Shown piece after piece: positions 1 through 7,543 of a DNA stretch of 64,000 bases (position 1 is its first letter; the number at the start of each line of letters is the position of its first letter). The stretch lies in NCBI RefSeq assembly GCF_001436035.1, contig NZ_AYYM01000004.1:1-64000 (forward strand), read 5' to 3'. A program made the translations under genes and the position numbers. The notes under the pieces are model-generated. The model searched no databases and had not been told where the DNA came from. It was given only the letters and a program-made list of their open reading frames with translations. This stretch comes from Fructilactobacillus sanfranciscensis DSM 20451 (GTDB taxonomy: Bacteria > Bacillota > Bacilli > Lactobacillales > Lactobacillaceae).

Positions 1-21
1 ATTTATTGACATAGGAGCAAT

Positions 22-198
22 ATGAAATTTAATGTTTCTTGGCACAACAATGTAACGGAAAAAGAAGCTCAATATATCATAGATTTTTTCATAGGTGGAT
101 ATTGGAATATAATTTCAATATGGCTAAATAAAGATGAACCAGAGAAGCCGGAATATATTTCAAATTTATTAATTAACGCTATTAAGATTATAAATTAA
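22..198 (+). pseudogene. possible TetR-family regulator C-terminal remnant
   Basis: An open frame of 58 codons starts at an ATG preceded by AGGAG. Its product has the look of a TetR-family C-terminal ligand-binding domain: a hydrophobic helix with F-I-G-G-Y-W, then I-S-I-W-L, then a spaced helix to the end. No DNA-binding helix-turn-helix is present. In the same frame a TGA lies at 7-9, and the frame one base over stops at 23-25. A frameshifted or truncated regulator is therefore the simplest reading, although an independent small gene cannot be excluded. The left part lies outside the window. Family assignment rests on pattern only. Confidence 0.4.
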
Positions 199-296
199 AA
201 AATGTAGACAGTATTGCTTAGATTTGAAGTTTGAATCTTATAAATTACTTATTGCTCCTTTCTAAAAATATATTAGCTATCAAGCCGCTTCCTTAT

Positions 297-325
297 TTGT
301 TTAATCACAAATCCATTGGTATAAT
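297..325 (+). promoter_or_regulatory. lepA promoter
   Basis: TTGTTT at 297-302 and TATAAT at 320-325 are separated by 17 bases, with TG one base upstream of the -10 box (extended -10). It lies 43 bases before the lepA start. The rest of 199-368 shows no gene and only a weak 5-bp hairpin near 219-237. Confidence 0.7.
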
Positions 326-368
326 TTAGATGGGTGAGAATGAACGAATTTAGAAAGTAGGAAAAAAC

Positions 369-2207
369 GTGGATTATCAAAAAATGGAAGAGAAACAAAA
401 GAGAATTAGAAACTTTGCAATTGTTGCTCATATTGATCATGGTAAATCTACTTTAGCTGATCGAATTCTAGAAATGACAGATACGGTTTCTAAACGAGAA
501 ATGAAAGCTCAATTGTTAGATAACATGGATTTGGAACGTGAACGTGGAATTACGATTAAATTAAATGCGGTTGAATTAACTTACCATGCAAAAGATGGAA
601 TCGATTATGTTTTTCATTTAATTGATACTCCGGGACACGTTGATTTTTCTTATGAAGTATCACGTAGTTTAGCAGCTTGTGAAGGGGCTTTGTTAGTGGT
701 TGATGCTACTCAAGGTGTTCAAGCGCAAACATTAGCTAACGTCTATTTAGCACTGGAAAACGACTTGGAAATTTTACCAGTAATTAATAAAGTTGACTTG
801 CCATCAGCTGAACCAGAACGAGTTAAACAAGAAATCGAAGATGTGATTGGAATTGATACGAGTAATGCCGTTGAAGTAAGTGCTAAAAGTGGCTTAAACG
901 TTGATAAATTACTTGAAAAAATTGTAAAATTCATTCCCGCTCCTCAAGGTGATATTGAAAGACCACTAAAAGCCATGATTTTTGATTCAATTTATGATGA
1001 TTATCGCGGAGTAGTTTTAAGTGTGCGACTTTATGATGGAGTTGTTAAAGCGGGAGATAGAATTCGCTTAATGAATAGTGGTAGTGAATACGAAGTTACC
1101 GAAGTTGGTGTGAACTCGCCTCATCCAATTCCTCGTGACTATTTAATGGCTGGAGATGTTGGTTATATTACCGCTAGTATCAAAGACATTAATGAAACTC
1201 GAGTTGGTGATACGGTTACCAAGGCGAATAATCCGACTGCAGAAGCACTACCAGGTTATCGCGAAATGATGCCAATGGTTTACGCGGGACTTTATCCAAC
1301 CGATAACGCTAAATTTGAAGATTTACGAGAAGCCTTAGAAAAATTGAAGTTAAATGATGCTGCTTTGGAATTTGAACCTGAAGTATCACAAGCTTTAGGC
1401 TTTGGTTTTCGTTGTGGATTTTTAGGTTTATTGCATATGGATGTTGTGCAAGAACGATTAGAACGAGAATTCAATTTAGATTTAATCACGACAGCTCCAT
1501 CAGTTACTTATCAAGTCGATATGAGTGACGGAAGTGTTGTTGAAGTGGAAAACCCTTCAGAAATGCCAGATGCATCTGCAATTAAAGACATTAAAGAACC
1601 GTATGTTAAAGCTTCATTGATGGTTCCAAACGATTACGTTGGAGCTGTCATGAAACTTTGTCAATCACGGAGAGGTGATTTTGTCACAATGGAGTACCTG
1701 GATGATACACGGGTAAATGTAATCTATGAAATGCCATTATCAGAAATTATCTTTAACTTCTTTGATCGTTTGAAATCAAGTACTCACGGATATGCATCGC
1801 TTGATTATGATGTGGATGGTTATCGTCAAAGTGATTTAGTTAAAGTTGATATTTTATTGAACGGTGACAAAGTGGATGCTTTGAGTTTTATTGCTCATAA
1901 ACAATTCGCCGATGAACGTAGTCGTGATATTGTAGGCAAGTTAAAGGGAATTATCCCACGACAAAACTTTGAAATTCCAATTCAAGCTGCCATTGGAGCT
2001 AAAATTATTGCCAGAACTAACATTAAAGCTTATCGAAAAGATGTTACTTCTAAGATTCATACCGGTGATCCTGATCGTCGTGCTAAGCTTTTAGATAAGC
2101 AAAAACGAGGTAAAAAGCGGATGAAATCAGTTGGGAAAGTTGAAGTACCGCAGGCTGCGTTCATGGCAGTTTTACAAAATGACGAGGAACAAAAGCCTGG
2201 TAAATAG
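369..2207 (+). CDS. lepA: elongation factor 4 (LepA/EF4), translational GTPase
   Basis: This is a ribosome-associated GTPase of the LepA family, which acts on stalled or paused ribosomes during elongation. The 612 residues have the usual family length. The G domain shows A-H-I-D-H-G-K-S-T near residue 20, the R-G-I-T-I-K switch I motif, D-T-P-G-H near 88 and N-K-V-D near 140. EF-G-like domains II, III and V follow, then the LepA-specific C-terminal domain rich in Arg and Lys. The start is a GTG at 369 with a weak AGTAGGA upstream. The ATG at 384 is an alternative that would still retain the whole G domain. It is transcribed alone from its own promoter and followed by a structured terminator-like hairpin. 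Confidence 0.97.
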   Translation: MDYQKMEEKQKRIRNFAIVAHIDHGKSTLADRILEMTDTVSKREMKAQLLDNMDLERERGITIKLNAVELTYHAKDGIDYVFHLIDTPGHVDFSYEVSRSLAACEGALLVVDATQGVQAQTLANVYLALENDLEILPVINKVDLPSAEPERVKQEIEDVIGIDTSNAVEVSAKSGLNVDKLLEKIVKFIPAPQGDIERPLKAMIFDSIYDDYRGVVLSVRLYDGVVKAGDRIRLMNSGSEYEVTEVGVNSPHPIPRDYLMAGDVGYITASIKDINETRVGDTVTKANNPTAEALPGYREMMPMVYAGLYPTDNAKFEDLREALEKLKLNDAALEFEPEVSQALGFGFRCGFLGLLHMDVVQERLEREFNLDLITTAPSVTYQVDMSDGSVVEVENPSEMPDASAIKDIKEPYVKASLMVPNDYVGAVMKLCQSRRGDFVTMEYLDDTRVNVIYEMPLSEIIFNFFDRLKSSTHGYASLDYDVDGYRQSDLVKVDILLNGDKVDALSFIAHKQFADERSRDIVGKLKGIIPRQNFEIPIQAAIGAKIIARTNIKAYRKDVTSKIHTGDPDRRAKLLDKQKRGKKRMKSVGKVEVPQAAFMAVLQNDEEQKPGK

Positions 2208-2234
2208 ATAGTTACGATTAGTTTAAAAAACAAA

Positions 2235-2300
2235 AAAATTACATATCAACTCGATTTACTTTGGGGATAAATTCAAAGATATCGGTGGTATGTAATTTTT
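2235..2300 (+). terminator. long nested hairpin after lepA, probable terminator
   Basis: Outer arms AAAATTACATA (2235-2245) and TATGTAATTTT (2289-2299) pair perfectly and the second runs into T residues. Inside them CGAT pairs with ATCG and CTTTG with CAAAG around a 10-base loop, giving one long interrupted stem. It is more elaborate than the other terminators here. The left arm is preceded by an A run, so it could also stop leftward transcription. Confidence 0.55.
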
Positions 2301-2302
2301 AT

Positions 2303-2431
2303 TTATTTCTTATCAAATTTAGGATTTCCATAAGTATAAGACCAAATTGAAATTTCTGTAATTGAAATAGTTCCTAAAATAAGTGAACCTACAAGTAGTG
2401 GGGTATTTCCGTAGTATTTTTTATTTTTCAT
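2303..2431 (-). CDS. small membrane peptide, 42 residues
   Basis: This is a short leftward gene with a clear ribosome binding site (GGAGAA, six bases before ATG). The peptide starts M-K-N-K-K-Y-Y-G-N, has one hydrophobic stretch of about 20 residues (roughly 11-30) and ends in a charged tail with Asp and three Lys. It looks like a single-pass membrane micropeptide with a positively charged N-terminus. It lies downstream of the 2459-2490 hairpin, so expression may depend on read-through or on a promoter I could not find. I do not recognise the family. The Y-Y-G-N stretch resembles the start of class IIa bacteriocins, but there are no cysteines and no leader, so I do not call it one. Confidence 0.5.
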   Translation of the reverse strand: MKNKKYYGNTPLLVGSLILGTISITEISIWSYTYGNPKFDKK

Positions 2432-2458
2432 GATGAATTCTCCATTGATTTTCAAATT

Positions 2459-2490
2459 AAAAAAGACTGAATTTTAAGTTCAGTCTTTTT
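2459..2490. terminator. bidirectional terminator
   Basis: AAAGACTGAA (2462-2471) pairs with TTCAGTCTTT (2479-2488) around a 7-base loop. T or A runs on both sides allow it to work in either direction. It lies 17 bases beyond the stop codon of the leftward secreted-protein gene. Confidence 0.8.
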
Positions 2491-2506
2491 CTATACTTAA
2501 TATACC

Positions 2507-3040
2507 TTAAAATCCGCGGGTTGAATACGTTTGTGGATTTTCATAAATGTTATAAGGGTCATTATCAGTATTCTGATTTTGATTATTTTGAGATGTTGTA
2601 TTTGCAGGTTGTTGGGATTGGTTAGTAGGCGTTGAAGTTGTTGTTGATTGTTCGGTAACTTTCAATGATTGATTAGTAAATTTAATTTTTTGTTTACCGT
2701 ATTTAAATTCAATTATGCCATTGTTTATGTTTGTTAAAGATAGTTTAGATGTTTTGGCAATTCTTTTGCCTTGTGCTTTTAATTTATAGCCATTTTTATT
2801 TTGTTTTGTAACTTTAAATTTGTAAACACCTTTGTGTTTACCATTTGTAACTTTTAACTTAGCGTTTGAATTTTTTATGGTAAATTCATCACCATTTTGA
2901 TTTGTCCATTTTCCTTGTACATTTTTAGAAAATGTTTTTTTACTTTGTGCGTAGGTTGTTGGTTGAATAATATTAAATGTTGCCACTCCAGATACGGAAA
3001 TAATACTAATTGCAGCAATTTTTAAAAACGTCTTTTTCAT
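2507..3040 (-). CDS. secreted protein with C-terminal NIYxxPxxYSxRGF motif
   Basis: The 177-residue product has a Sec signal peptide (M-K-K-T, hydrophobic core, cleavage probably after T-Y-A near residue 31). A basic region of about 100 residues follows with repeated K-F/K-L alternation, likely all-beta. It has K-W-T-N-Q-N-G-D-E-F near its start, as in some small bacterial lipocalin-like or DUF-type folds. Then comes a Ser/Thr/Asn/Gln-rich linker, and the last 15 residues carry N-I-Y-E-N-P-Q-T-Y-S-T-R-G-F. The next gene upstream, a lipoprotein, ends in nearly the same motif. There is no LPXTG anchor and no Cys lipobox. The ribosome binding site is weak. The function is unknown. Confidence 0.8.
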   Translation of the reverse strand: MKKTFLKIAAISIISVSGVATFNIIQPTTYAQSKKTFSKNVQGKWTNQNGDEFTIKNSNAKLKVTNGKHKGVYKFKVTKQNKNGYKLKAQGKRIAKTSKLSLTNINNGIIEFKYGKQKIKFTNQSLKVTEQSTTTSTPTNQSQQPANTTSQNNQNQNTDNDPYNIYENPQTYSTRGF

Positions 3041-3101
3041 AATAATCTACTTTTATACAGAGCTAAATTTACATTAAACTAAAATCAAGCTATAAAGCAC
3101 A

Positions 3102-3584
3102 TTAAAATCCACGGTTTGAATAGATTTCAGGGTGTTTATAAATATTTAAAGCATCAATGTTTGAATTATTATCCGGATCATTATTACTAGTTGTACCAGA
3201 TTGATTAGTGTTGTTTTGCGTTTCTTTTACTGGAGCAGGAGCAGGTTGATCTTTGTATTTACTTGGATTGTTAAGAATTTGTTGTGTTTGTTTTTCTTGA
3301 GGTGTTTTGTCCTTATTAGGTAAAACTTGTAATGATTTCTTCACACTTAAATTTTCGTTTTCATGAAGGTAGGCAGCCGGAGTTTTACCTTCTTTGGCTG
3401 CAAAATCATTTACATCTTTATGTTTGGGGAGTTTTTTTGGATTAGGTGTATGTTCCTTTGATATTTTCTCAACTTTTTCTGTTTTGGGTTTGGTATCTTT
3501 GTGACTAGTTTCTTTTTTTGAACCACAAGCAGCTAAGCTTAAACTGATTAATACGGTTGAAAATAGAATTGCTGATTTTTTCAT
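3102..3584 (-). CDS. lipoprotein with C-terminal NIYxxPxxYSxRGF motif
   Basis: This is a 160-residue exported lipoprotein. After M-K-K-S and a hydrophobic core the lipobox L-A-A-C places the lipidated Cys at residue 20. The mature part begins with a Lys/Thr/Glu/Pro-rich linker and has a small charged segment (about residues 55-90). A stretch I-L-N-N-P-S-K-Y-K-D-Q follows, then an Asn-rich linker, and the protein ends L-N-I-Y-K-H-P-E-I-Y-S-N-R-G-F. The terminal motif matches the neighbouring secreted protein, and the internal stretch looks like a degenerate copy. A strong AAGGAG site precedes the ATG. It starts 14 bases after the stop of the DUF2628-like gene, so the two are cotranscribed. The function is unknown. 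Confidence 0.82.
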   Translation of the reverse strand: MKKSAILFSTVLISLSLAACGSKKETSHKDTKPKTEKVEKISKEHTPNPKKLPKHKDVNDFAAKEGKTPAAYLHENENLSVKKSLQVLPNKDKTPQEKQTQQILNNPSKYKDQPAPAPVKETQNNTNQSGTTSNNDPDNNSNIDALNIYKHPEIYSNRGF

Positions 3585-3598
3585 AATTGCTCCTTCGT

Positions 3599-4135
3599 TT
3601 AGTTATTAGTAGGGTTAGATTGATTGTTATCATTTTTAGATGAATTATTGTTAGCATTACTAGTCGTCGTTGAAGGATTAGAATTACTATCTTGCTTAGA
3701 TTTATTATCCGTCTTATCAGTAACTGAATTAACTTGATTTTTAACCTTATTGTCTTCGTTATCCAAAGAACTATTTGAATCATCGGACTGGTTATCAGTT
3801 GATGTTGAGGTTGACTGATAATTATCATCATTTGATGATTGAGTTTGTGCTGGGTTATTATTTGAATAAGCATCCGCCGCAACCCAGCCTTTATTTAATA
3901 AGCCATTAATGTACAACTTATTGTAAATAAAGGCAAATACAATCCCCACAATTAGTGAGCCAAACGCATAGGTACGATAACCCAACATCGTCTCAGTAAC
4001 GAACATAATGATAAACCAAAGCCAATCACCACGATATAATGCTGGCCAAAATCCAAAGAAAAAGGTGGTCCAAGAGAAACCGATTTTTGCTCGCTTGATT
4101 TGATTAGTTACTGGATTTACTAAACTAATTTTCAT
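3599..4135 (-). CDS. DUF2628/HrgC-like small membrane protein
   Basis: The 178-residue product begins M-K-I-S-L-V-N-P-V-T and has G-F-S-W-T-T-F-F-F-G-F-W-P-A-L, the signature of DUF2628/HrgC-type proteins. Two or three hydrophobic segments lie within about residues 22-75. The second half is a low-complexity Asn/Ser/Asp/Thr tail, probably disordered. The frame is open upstream to 4228, but that extension crosses a terminator and a -10 box. The ATG at 4135 has AGGAGA eight bases before it, so I chose it. It heads a transcript that continues into the lipoprotein gene. The molecular role of the family is not established. Confidence 0.75.
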   Translation of the reverse strand: MKISLVNPVTNQIKRAKIGFSWTTFFFGFWPALYRGDWLWFIIMFVTETMLGYRTYAFGSLIVGIVFAFIYNKLYINGLLNKGWVAADAYSNNNPAQTQSSNDDNYQSTSTSTDNQSDDSNSSLDNEDNKVKNQVNSVTDKTDNKSKQDSNSNPSTTTSNANNNSSKNDNNQSNPTNN

Positions 4136-4166
4136 AGATTGTTTCTCCTGCTCTTCGATTACCTTA

Positions 4167-4172
4167 ATTATA
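4167..4172 (-). promoter_or_regulatory. -10 box of the DUF2628-like gene
   Basis: On the minus strand TATAAT occupies 4167-4172, 31 bases before the chosen ATG. No good -35 box is visible, since 17 bases upstream falls in the terminator arm. Confidence 0.5.
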
Positions 4173-4190
4173 ATACATTCAGCCATAATA

Positions 4191-4221
4191 AAAACACATT
4201 GGGGGCATTCCAATGTGTTTT
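4191..4221 (-). terminator. terminator of the yhgE-like gene
   Basis: AAAACACATTGG (4191-4202) and CCAATGTGTTTT (4210-4221) form a perfect 12-bp stem with a 7-base loop. In leftward reading the stem ends in TTTTTATT. It separates the membrane-protein gene from the DUF2628-like gene. Confidence 0.85.
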
Positions 4222-4228
4222 GCACCAA

Positions 4229-5479
4229 TTATTTTTGGAGATTATCACTATCGGCATTTGTTTTAATTCCATTAACAATTAATTCGATTAAGCCAAGGGC
4301 AAGTCCAATTGGTGGATAAATGTAGATGCCAATTAAAGTGACAATCACAGATAAAATAAACCAGTAACTTCTGATAAAACGATAAATAAACATTCCGGTT
4401 ATTTTTTGATATGCTTTGAGATCACCATCTTGTTTTAATTGGTTTGCAATTGCATAACTTAAGTAGAAGTAAGCTAAGCTCCAAGCAATAAAAACTAAAA
4501 GATAAAAAATTTCTGGTCCGGGATAGGTAATGTAGCGACCAACCCAAGCAGCTGCCACAGGAATTAACGACATGGTGAAAATCCACAAGTTATTGGCCCA
4601 ATAAATTTTCTTAGTAATTCGTTTTGCTAAAAAGAACATGATAAAGGCGAAGGTCGCAATTGCTAAGAAAAGCGAGATGAGGGGACTATCAGGGAAATGA
4701 TAACCTAAGAATTGGCTAACGTAGAAAGTTGTTACAAATCCAACGATTAGAGATAGCAGTGCAACAATTCCGACCACGGTTCCTTTAAAAGCTAAGACAT
4801 CTTTTTTATGTTTTGGTTGAAAGGCACGACTGGCAAAGTAAAGCAGCATAGTGGGTACTAAACTCGTGATCCAGATTGGTTGAAAGAAAACTGAGCTAGC
4901 GGCTTCTAAGTTTTTAGTGGAATGCACGATTGAAGTTTTGACGTTAATCGGGTTCGCAATTGCTTCGGCTTTGCTGGCTGGTACTGAAAGATTAAGGGCT
5001 GCCATTTTAGCTAAAACACCAGTTCCAATCGAAGTTCCTACCTTATTAAGTAGACTAGTTAAAACTGAGCTAACGTTAGTGGCTAAAGTATGATTTCGTC
5101 CTTGATTAATGACAATTTTAACGGTGGACTTTTGTCCAGTTTGACCAACCGTTTGTACTGATTGGGACAAATCTTTGGGAATAATAACGGTGGCATAGTT
5201 ACCATTAAAGCTAAGGGCATGATTAGCTGCTTTAATCGTTTTGTATTCATACCATTTGAGCATGGGATGATCTGCATGATCTGCTTTAGTTTTATTATGC
5301 ATAGCTTTGTTAGTTAGGCTTTTTCCAATTGGACCTTGATCTTGATTCACAATGCCAACGGGTACATTTTGGATTGTGGATTTAGCCGTTGGCAATTGGG
5401 CTAAAGTCATAATTAAAGTGACTAAAAGGGTGGCTAAAACTGCAAATGCGAAAAACTTATTTTTTAAAATTCGTTTCAT
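4229..5479 (-). CDS. YhgE/Pip-type (ABC-2-like) multi-spanning membrane protein
   Basis: The 416-residue membrane protein has one N-terminal transmembrane helix (about 8-28) followed by an extracytoplasmic domain of about 170 residues. That domain contains V-P-V-G-I-V-N-Q-D-Q-G, typical of YhgE/Pip and DUF3533-type ABC-2 relatives. Five or six C-terminal transmembrane helices follow (about 200-405). Such proteins belong to the ABC-2 transporter superfamily and are often under TetR control, with suggested roles in export or envelope stress. Substrates are not known here and no ATPase gene is adjacent. AAGGAGGA precedes the ATG by seven bases. It is divergent from a TetR gene. Its codons look slightly richer in G and C than the neighbouring exported-protein genes. 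Confidence 0.85.
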   Translation of the reverse strand: MKRILKNKFFAFAVLATLLVTLIMTLAQLPTAKSTIQNVPVGIVNQDQGPIGKSLTNKAMHNKTKADHADHPMLKWYEYKTIKAANHALSFNGNYATVIIPKDLSQSVQTVGQTGQKSTVKIVINQGRNHTLATNVSSVLTSLLNKVGTSIGTGVLAKMAALNLSVPASKAEAIANPINVKTSIVHSTKNLEAASSVFFQPIWITSLVPTMLLYFASRAFQPKHKKDVLAFKGTVVGIVALLSLIVGFVTTFYVSQFLGYHFPDSPLISLFLAIATFAFIMFFLAKRITKKIYWANNLWIFTMSLIPVAAAWVGRYITYPGPEIFYLLVFIAWSLAYFYLSYAIANQLKQDGDLKAYQKITGMFIYRFIRSYWFILSVIVTLIGIYIYPPIGLALGLIELIVNGIKTNADSDNLQK

Positions 5480-5513
5480 GAGACTTCCTCCTTTGAATAA
5501 AAGAAACAGTTAG

Positions 5514-5541
5514 TTGCTTTTTACTTAGTTAAGCATATACT
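5514..5541 (+). promoter_or_regulatory. tetR promoter
   Basis: TTGCTT at 5514-5519 and TATACT at 5536-5541 with a 16-base spacer. The -10 box lies inside the palindrome at 5531-5545. Confidence 0.55.
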
Positions 5542-5545
5542 GCTT
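5531..5545. promoter_or_regulatory. candidate TetR operator over both divergent -10 boxes
   Basis: AAGCA-TATAC-TGCTT is a perfect 5-bp inverted repeat with a 5-base centre. Its size suits a TetR dimer, and binding would block both divergent promoters. Assignment is from symmetry and position only. Confidence 0.5.
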
Positions 5546-5560
5546 GGTAAAGGGAAGTAA
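5532..5560 (-). promoter_or_regulatory. promoter of the yhgE-like gene
   Basis: Read leftward, TTACTT (5555-5560) and TATGCT (5532-5537) are 17 bases apart. The -10 box overlaps the tetR -10 box and the same palindrome. Confidence 0.5.
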
Positions 5561-5562
5561 GC

Positions 5563-5593
5563 ATTAAAATGCACGAAACTGTTGCATTTTAAT
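5563..5593. promoter_or_regulatory. second inverted repeat in the tetR leader
   Basis: ATTAAAATGC (5563-5572) and GCATTTTAAT (5584-5593) are perfect 10-bp complements around 11 bases. The repeat lies just upstream of the leftward -35 box and just before the tetR ribosome binding site. It could be a second operator or an RNA hairpin that limits tetR translation. Confidence 0.55.
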
Positions 5594-5605
5594 TGGGGGA
5601 TTAAG

Positions 5606-6220
5606 ATGCCGAAGTATCAACATAAGTTTAATCAAACAGATCAAAAAATTAGCAATGCCTTATTGTCATTAATTACAGCAAAACCATTTGCTGAAGTCTC
5701 TACTGACCAAATTTGTAAAACGGCTGATATCAATCGTTCAACTTTTTATCGTCATTTTGCTGATAAGTATTTAGTCTTAGAAAAAATTGAAGCTGACTTA
5801 CTCAGTAAATTTTTTTCCATTTCAAATAAGCGGATCGAAAAAAGTTTCTCGATTGATGAACTAACTGAAAATTTGGAAAATTATATTGATGGTTTACTAG
5901 ATATAATATTAGAAAATCGTTCTAAATTAGCTATTATTTTGAGTAAAAATGGTGATCCTAGTTTTCATAATCAGTTAGCAGAAATGTTATCAACAAAAAT
6001 TAAAAATACATGGAAGAAAATTAGTCGAAATGGGAGTGAAAATTTTAATAATCTAAATACCGATCTGGCAATTGATTTCATTGTGGCATCCGATATGGCA
6101 ATTATCATTTATGCAGTCGAGCATCCAGCGATTCCTCATCAAATGATTAAGAATACTTTTTCGCAACTCTTAATTGATGGACCGATGAATACAGTTTATA
6201 AGTCACTGATGAAAAAGTAG
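5606..6220 (+). CDS. TetR/AcrR-family transcriptional regulator
   Basis: The 204-residue one-component regulator has its N-terminal helix-turn-helix at about residues 10-55. It shows F-A-E-V-S-T-D-Q-I-C followed by the family hallmark N-R-S-T-F-Y-R-H-F-A-D-K-Y. The C-terminal part is the variable helical ligand and dimer domain. The start at 5606 is preceded by GGGGGA. An earlier in-frame ATG at 5582 would overlap the inverted repeat and has no binding site. It is divergent from the yhgE-like gene, the usual arrangement for a repressor and its target, and it probably represses itself too. The ligand is unknown. Confidence 0.9.
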   Translation: MPKYQHKFNQTDQKISNALLSLITAKPFAEVSTDQICKTADINRSTFYRHFADKYLVLEKIEADLLSKFFSISNKRIEKSFSIDELTENLENYIDGLLDIILENRSKLAIILSKNGDPSFHNQLAEMLSTKIKNTWKKISRNGSENFNNLNTDLAIDFIVASDMAIIIYAVEHPAIPHQMIKNTFSQLLIDGPMNTVYKSLMKK

Positions 6221-6236
6221 GCAGGAGTGGTACAAA

Positions 6237-6264
6237 TTGAGCATTAAAAAGCCTATGATATAAG
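6237..6264 (+). promoter_or_regulatory. dacA promoter
   Basis: TTGAGC at 6237-6242 and TATAAG at 6259-6264, spacer 16, starting 17 bases after the tetR stop codon. Confidence 0.55.
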
Positions 6265-6298
6265 TAAACATAGTTTAATATAGGAGAATTACATAGTT

Positions 6299-7528
6299 AT
6301 GAAATTTAATACGAAAAAGATAAAGTTGATTTTAGCAGTACTTGGAGCTTTTTTTGTTTTGAATACTGGCATATCTGTTAAAGCAGCGATTTTTACGCCT
6401 AATGTTCAATCAAAAGCGGCAATTTTGGTAAATAAAAATACTGGACAAGTAATTGCCAGCAAAAATGATCAAAAACGTTATCCAATTGCTTCAATTAGTA
6501 AGCTATTAGTTATTTACATGGTTGAGCAACAGATTCACCAAGGAAAATTAAAGCGAACAGATGTTGTTAAAATTCCTGATAATATTTTAAAATTTAGTCA
6601 AGATTCAGGAGTCGCAAACGTCGCCATGAATAAGCAAAATAAATATACGGTTGATGATTTAGAAAAAGCAGCATTGTTGCCTTCATCTAATTCAGCAGCA
6701 ATGGCTTTAGCAGAAAAAGTAAGTGGTTCTCAAGCTAATTACTATAAGGATGCCGAAAAATTATTAAATTCTTGGGGAATCAAAAACGTTAAAATTTATT
6801 CTGCTAGTGGATTATGTAATGGAGATATGGGGCAATTAAAAGATAAGTCTGTTAGTAAAAGTGCCGAAAATAAACTTTCAGCTCGTGAAGTAGCAATTGT
6901 AGCTTCAAAACTTTTAGCAAAATATCCTAATGTTTTAAACACAACTCAGTTGACCCAAACAAGTTTTCCTAGTATTAATGGGGGAAAACAACAAATTAAT
7001 ACAACCGTTGGACTGCTTGGACACTCTAACTACGGATTCAAGGGTTTAAAAACTGGAACTTATCTTAAAGGATATAATTTTGTGGGTTTTGCGACTTTAA
7101 AAAATCAACCAGTGATTACGGTTATCTTTAATAGTCGTCACGCTTCACCATTTTTAAGTACTGAGAGTATGATGAATCAAGCAAATGCAAGTACTGAAAC
7201 AATTAACAATTCAATTAAGAAAACTAAAATTGATAATGCTGATACAAAGTCTGGAGAAATTGCAATTAAGCAAAAAATTCCAACCTTAATATTTGCACCT
7301 AATAATTTTAAGCAAAAAGATCTTAGAATAAACTTTAAACAAACGGATGATTTAAGTGCTCCTTTAAAGAAAAATGATCTTGTTGGAACGCAAACTTTTA
7401 AGTTTAAAGAAAAAACTTATAATGATTTCATCGGAAAACAATCCAACATTAAGTATGTTTCAAAAAATAATGTTGATAAAACTTGGATGATTGTAAGCTG
7501 GTATCGTAAATTAGTTAATTTATTTTAA
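6299..7528 (+). CDS. dacA: D-alanyl-D-alanine carboxypeptidase (PBP5-like, DacA)
   Basis: This is a low-molecular-weight penicillin-binding protein that trims the terminal D-Ala from peptidoglycan stem peptides at the outer membrane face. It has 409 residues and a signal peptide ending near V-K-A-A (residue 30). The serine-peptidase motifs are S-I-S-K at 65-68 (catalytic Ser65), S-S-N at 129-131 and K-T-G at 251-253. A beta-rich PBP5 C-terminal domain follows. The last 15-20 residues form a short amphipathic helix with Trp and basic residues, the usual peripheral membrane anchor. An AGGAG site lies before the ATG. It is monocistronic. Confidence 0.95.
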   Translation: MKFNTKKIKLILAVLGAFFVLNTGISVKAAIFTPNVQSKAAILVNKNTGQVIASKNDQKRYPIASISKLLVIYMVEQQIHQGKLKRTDVVKIPDNILKFSQDSGVANVAMNKQNKYTVDDLEKAALLPSSNSAAMALAEKVSGSQANYYKDAEKLLNSWGIKNVKIYSASGLCNGDMGQLKDKSVSKSAENKLSAREVAIVASKLLAKYPNVLNTTQLTQTSFPSINGGKQQINTTVGLLGHSNYGFKGLKTGTYLKGYNFVGFATLKNQPVITVIFNSRHASPFLSTESMMNQANASTETINNSIKKTKIDNADTKSGEIAIKQKIPTLIFAPNNFKQKDLRINFKQTDDLSAPLKKNDLVGTQTFKFKEKTYNDFIGKQSNIKYVSKNNVDKTWMIVSWYRKLVNLF

Positions 7529-7543
7529 ATTAATAGACTATTT

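Noticed and set aside
2303-2431. Class IIa bacteriocin suggested by Y-Y-G-N near the start of the small peptide
   Set aside because: There is no Gly-Val-x-Cys continuation, no cysteine and no double-glycine leader. The hydrophobic helix points to a membrane peptide.
3505-3882. Leftward open frame of about 125 codons in the lipoprotein and DUF2628 region
   Set aside because: It overlaps two genes with good ribosome binding sites in other frames. Its Ile/Gln/Arg-rich composition is a shadow of the Asn/Ser-rich tail.
4136-4228. Longer start (31 extra residues) for the DUF2628-like protein
   Set aside because: The extension crosses the terminator of the upstream gene and the -10 box, and the shorter start has a strong AGGAGA site.
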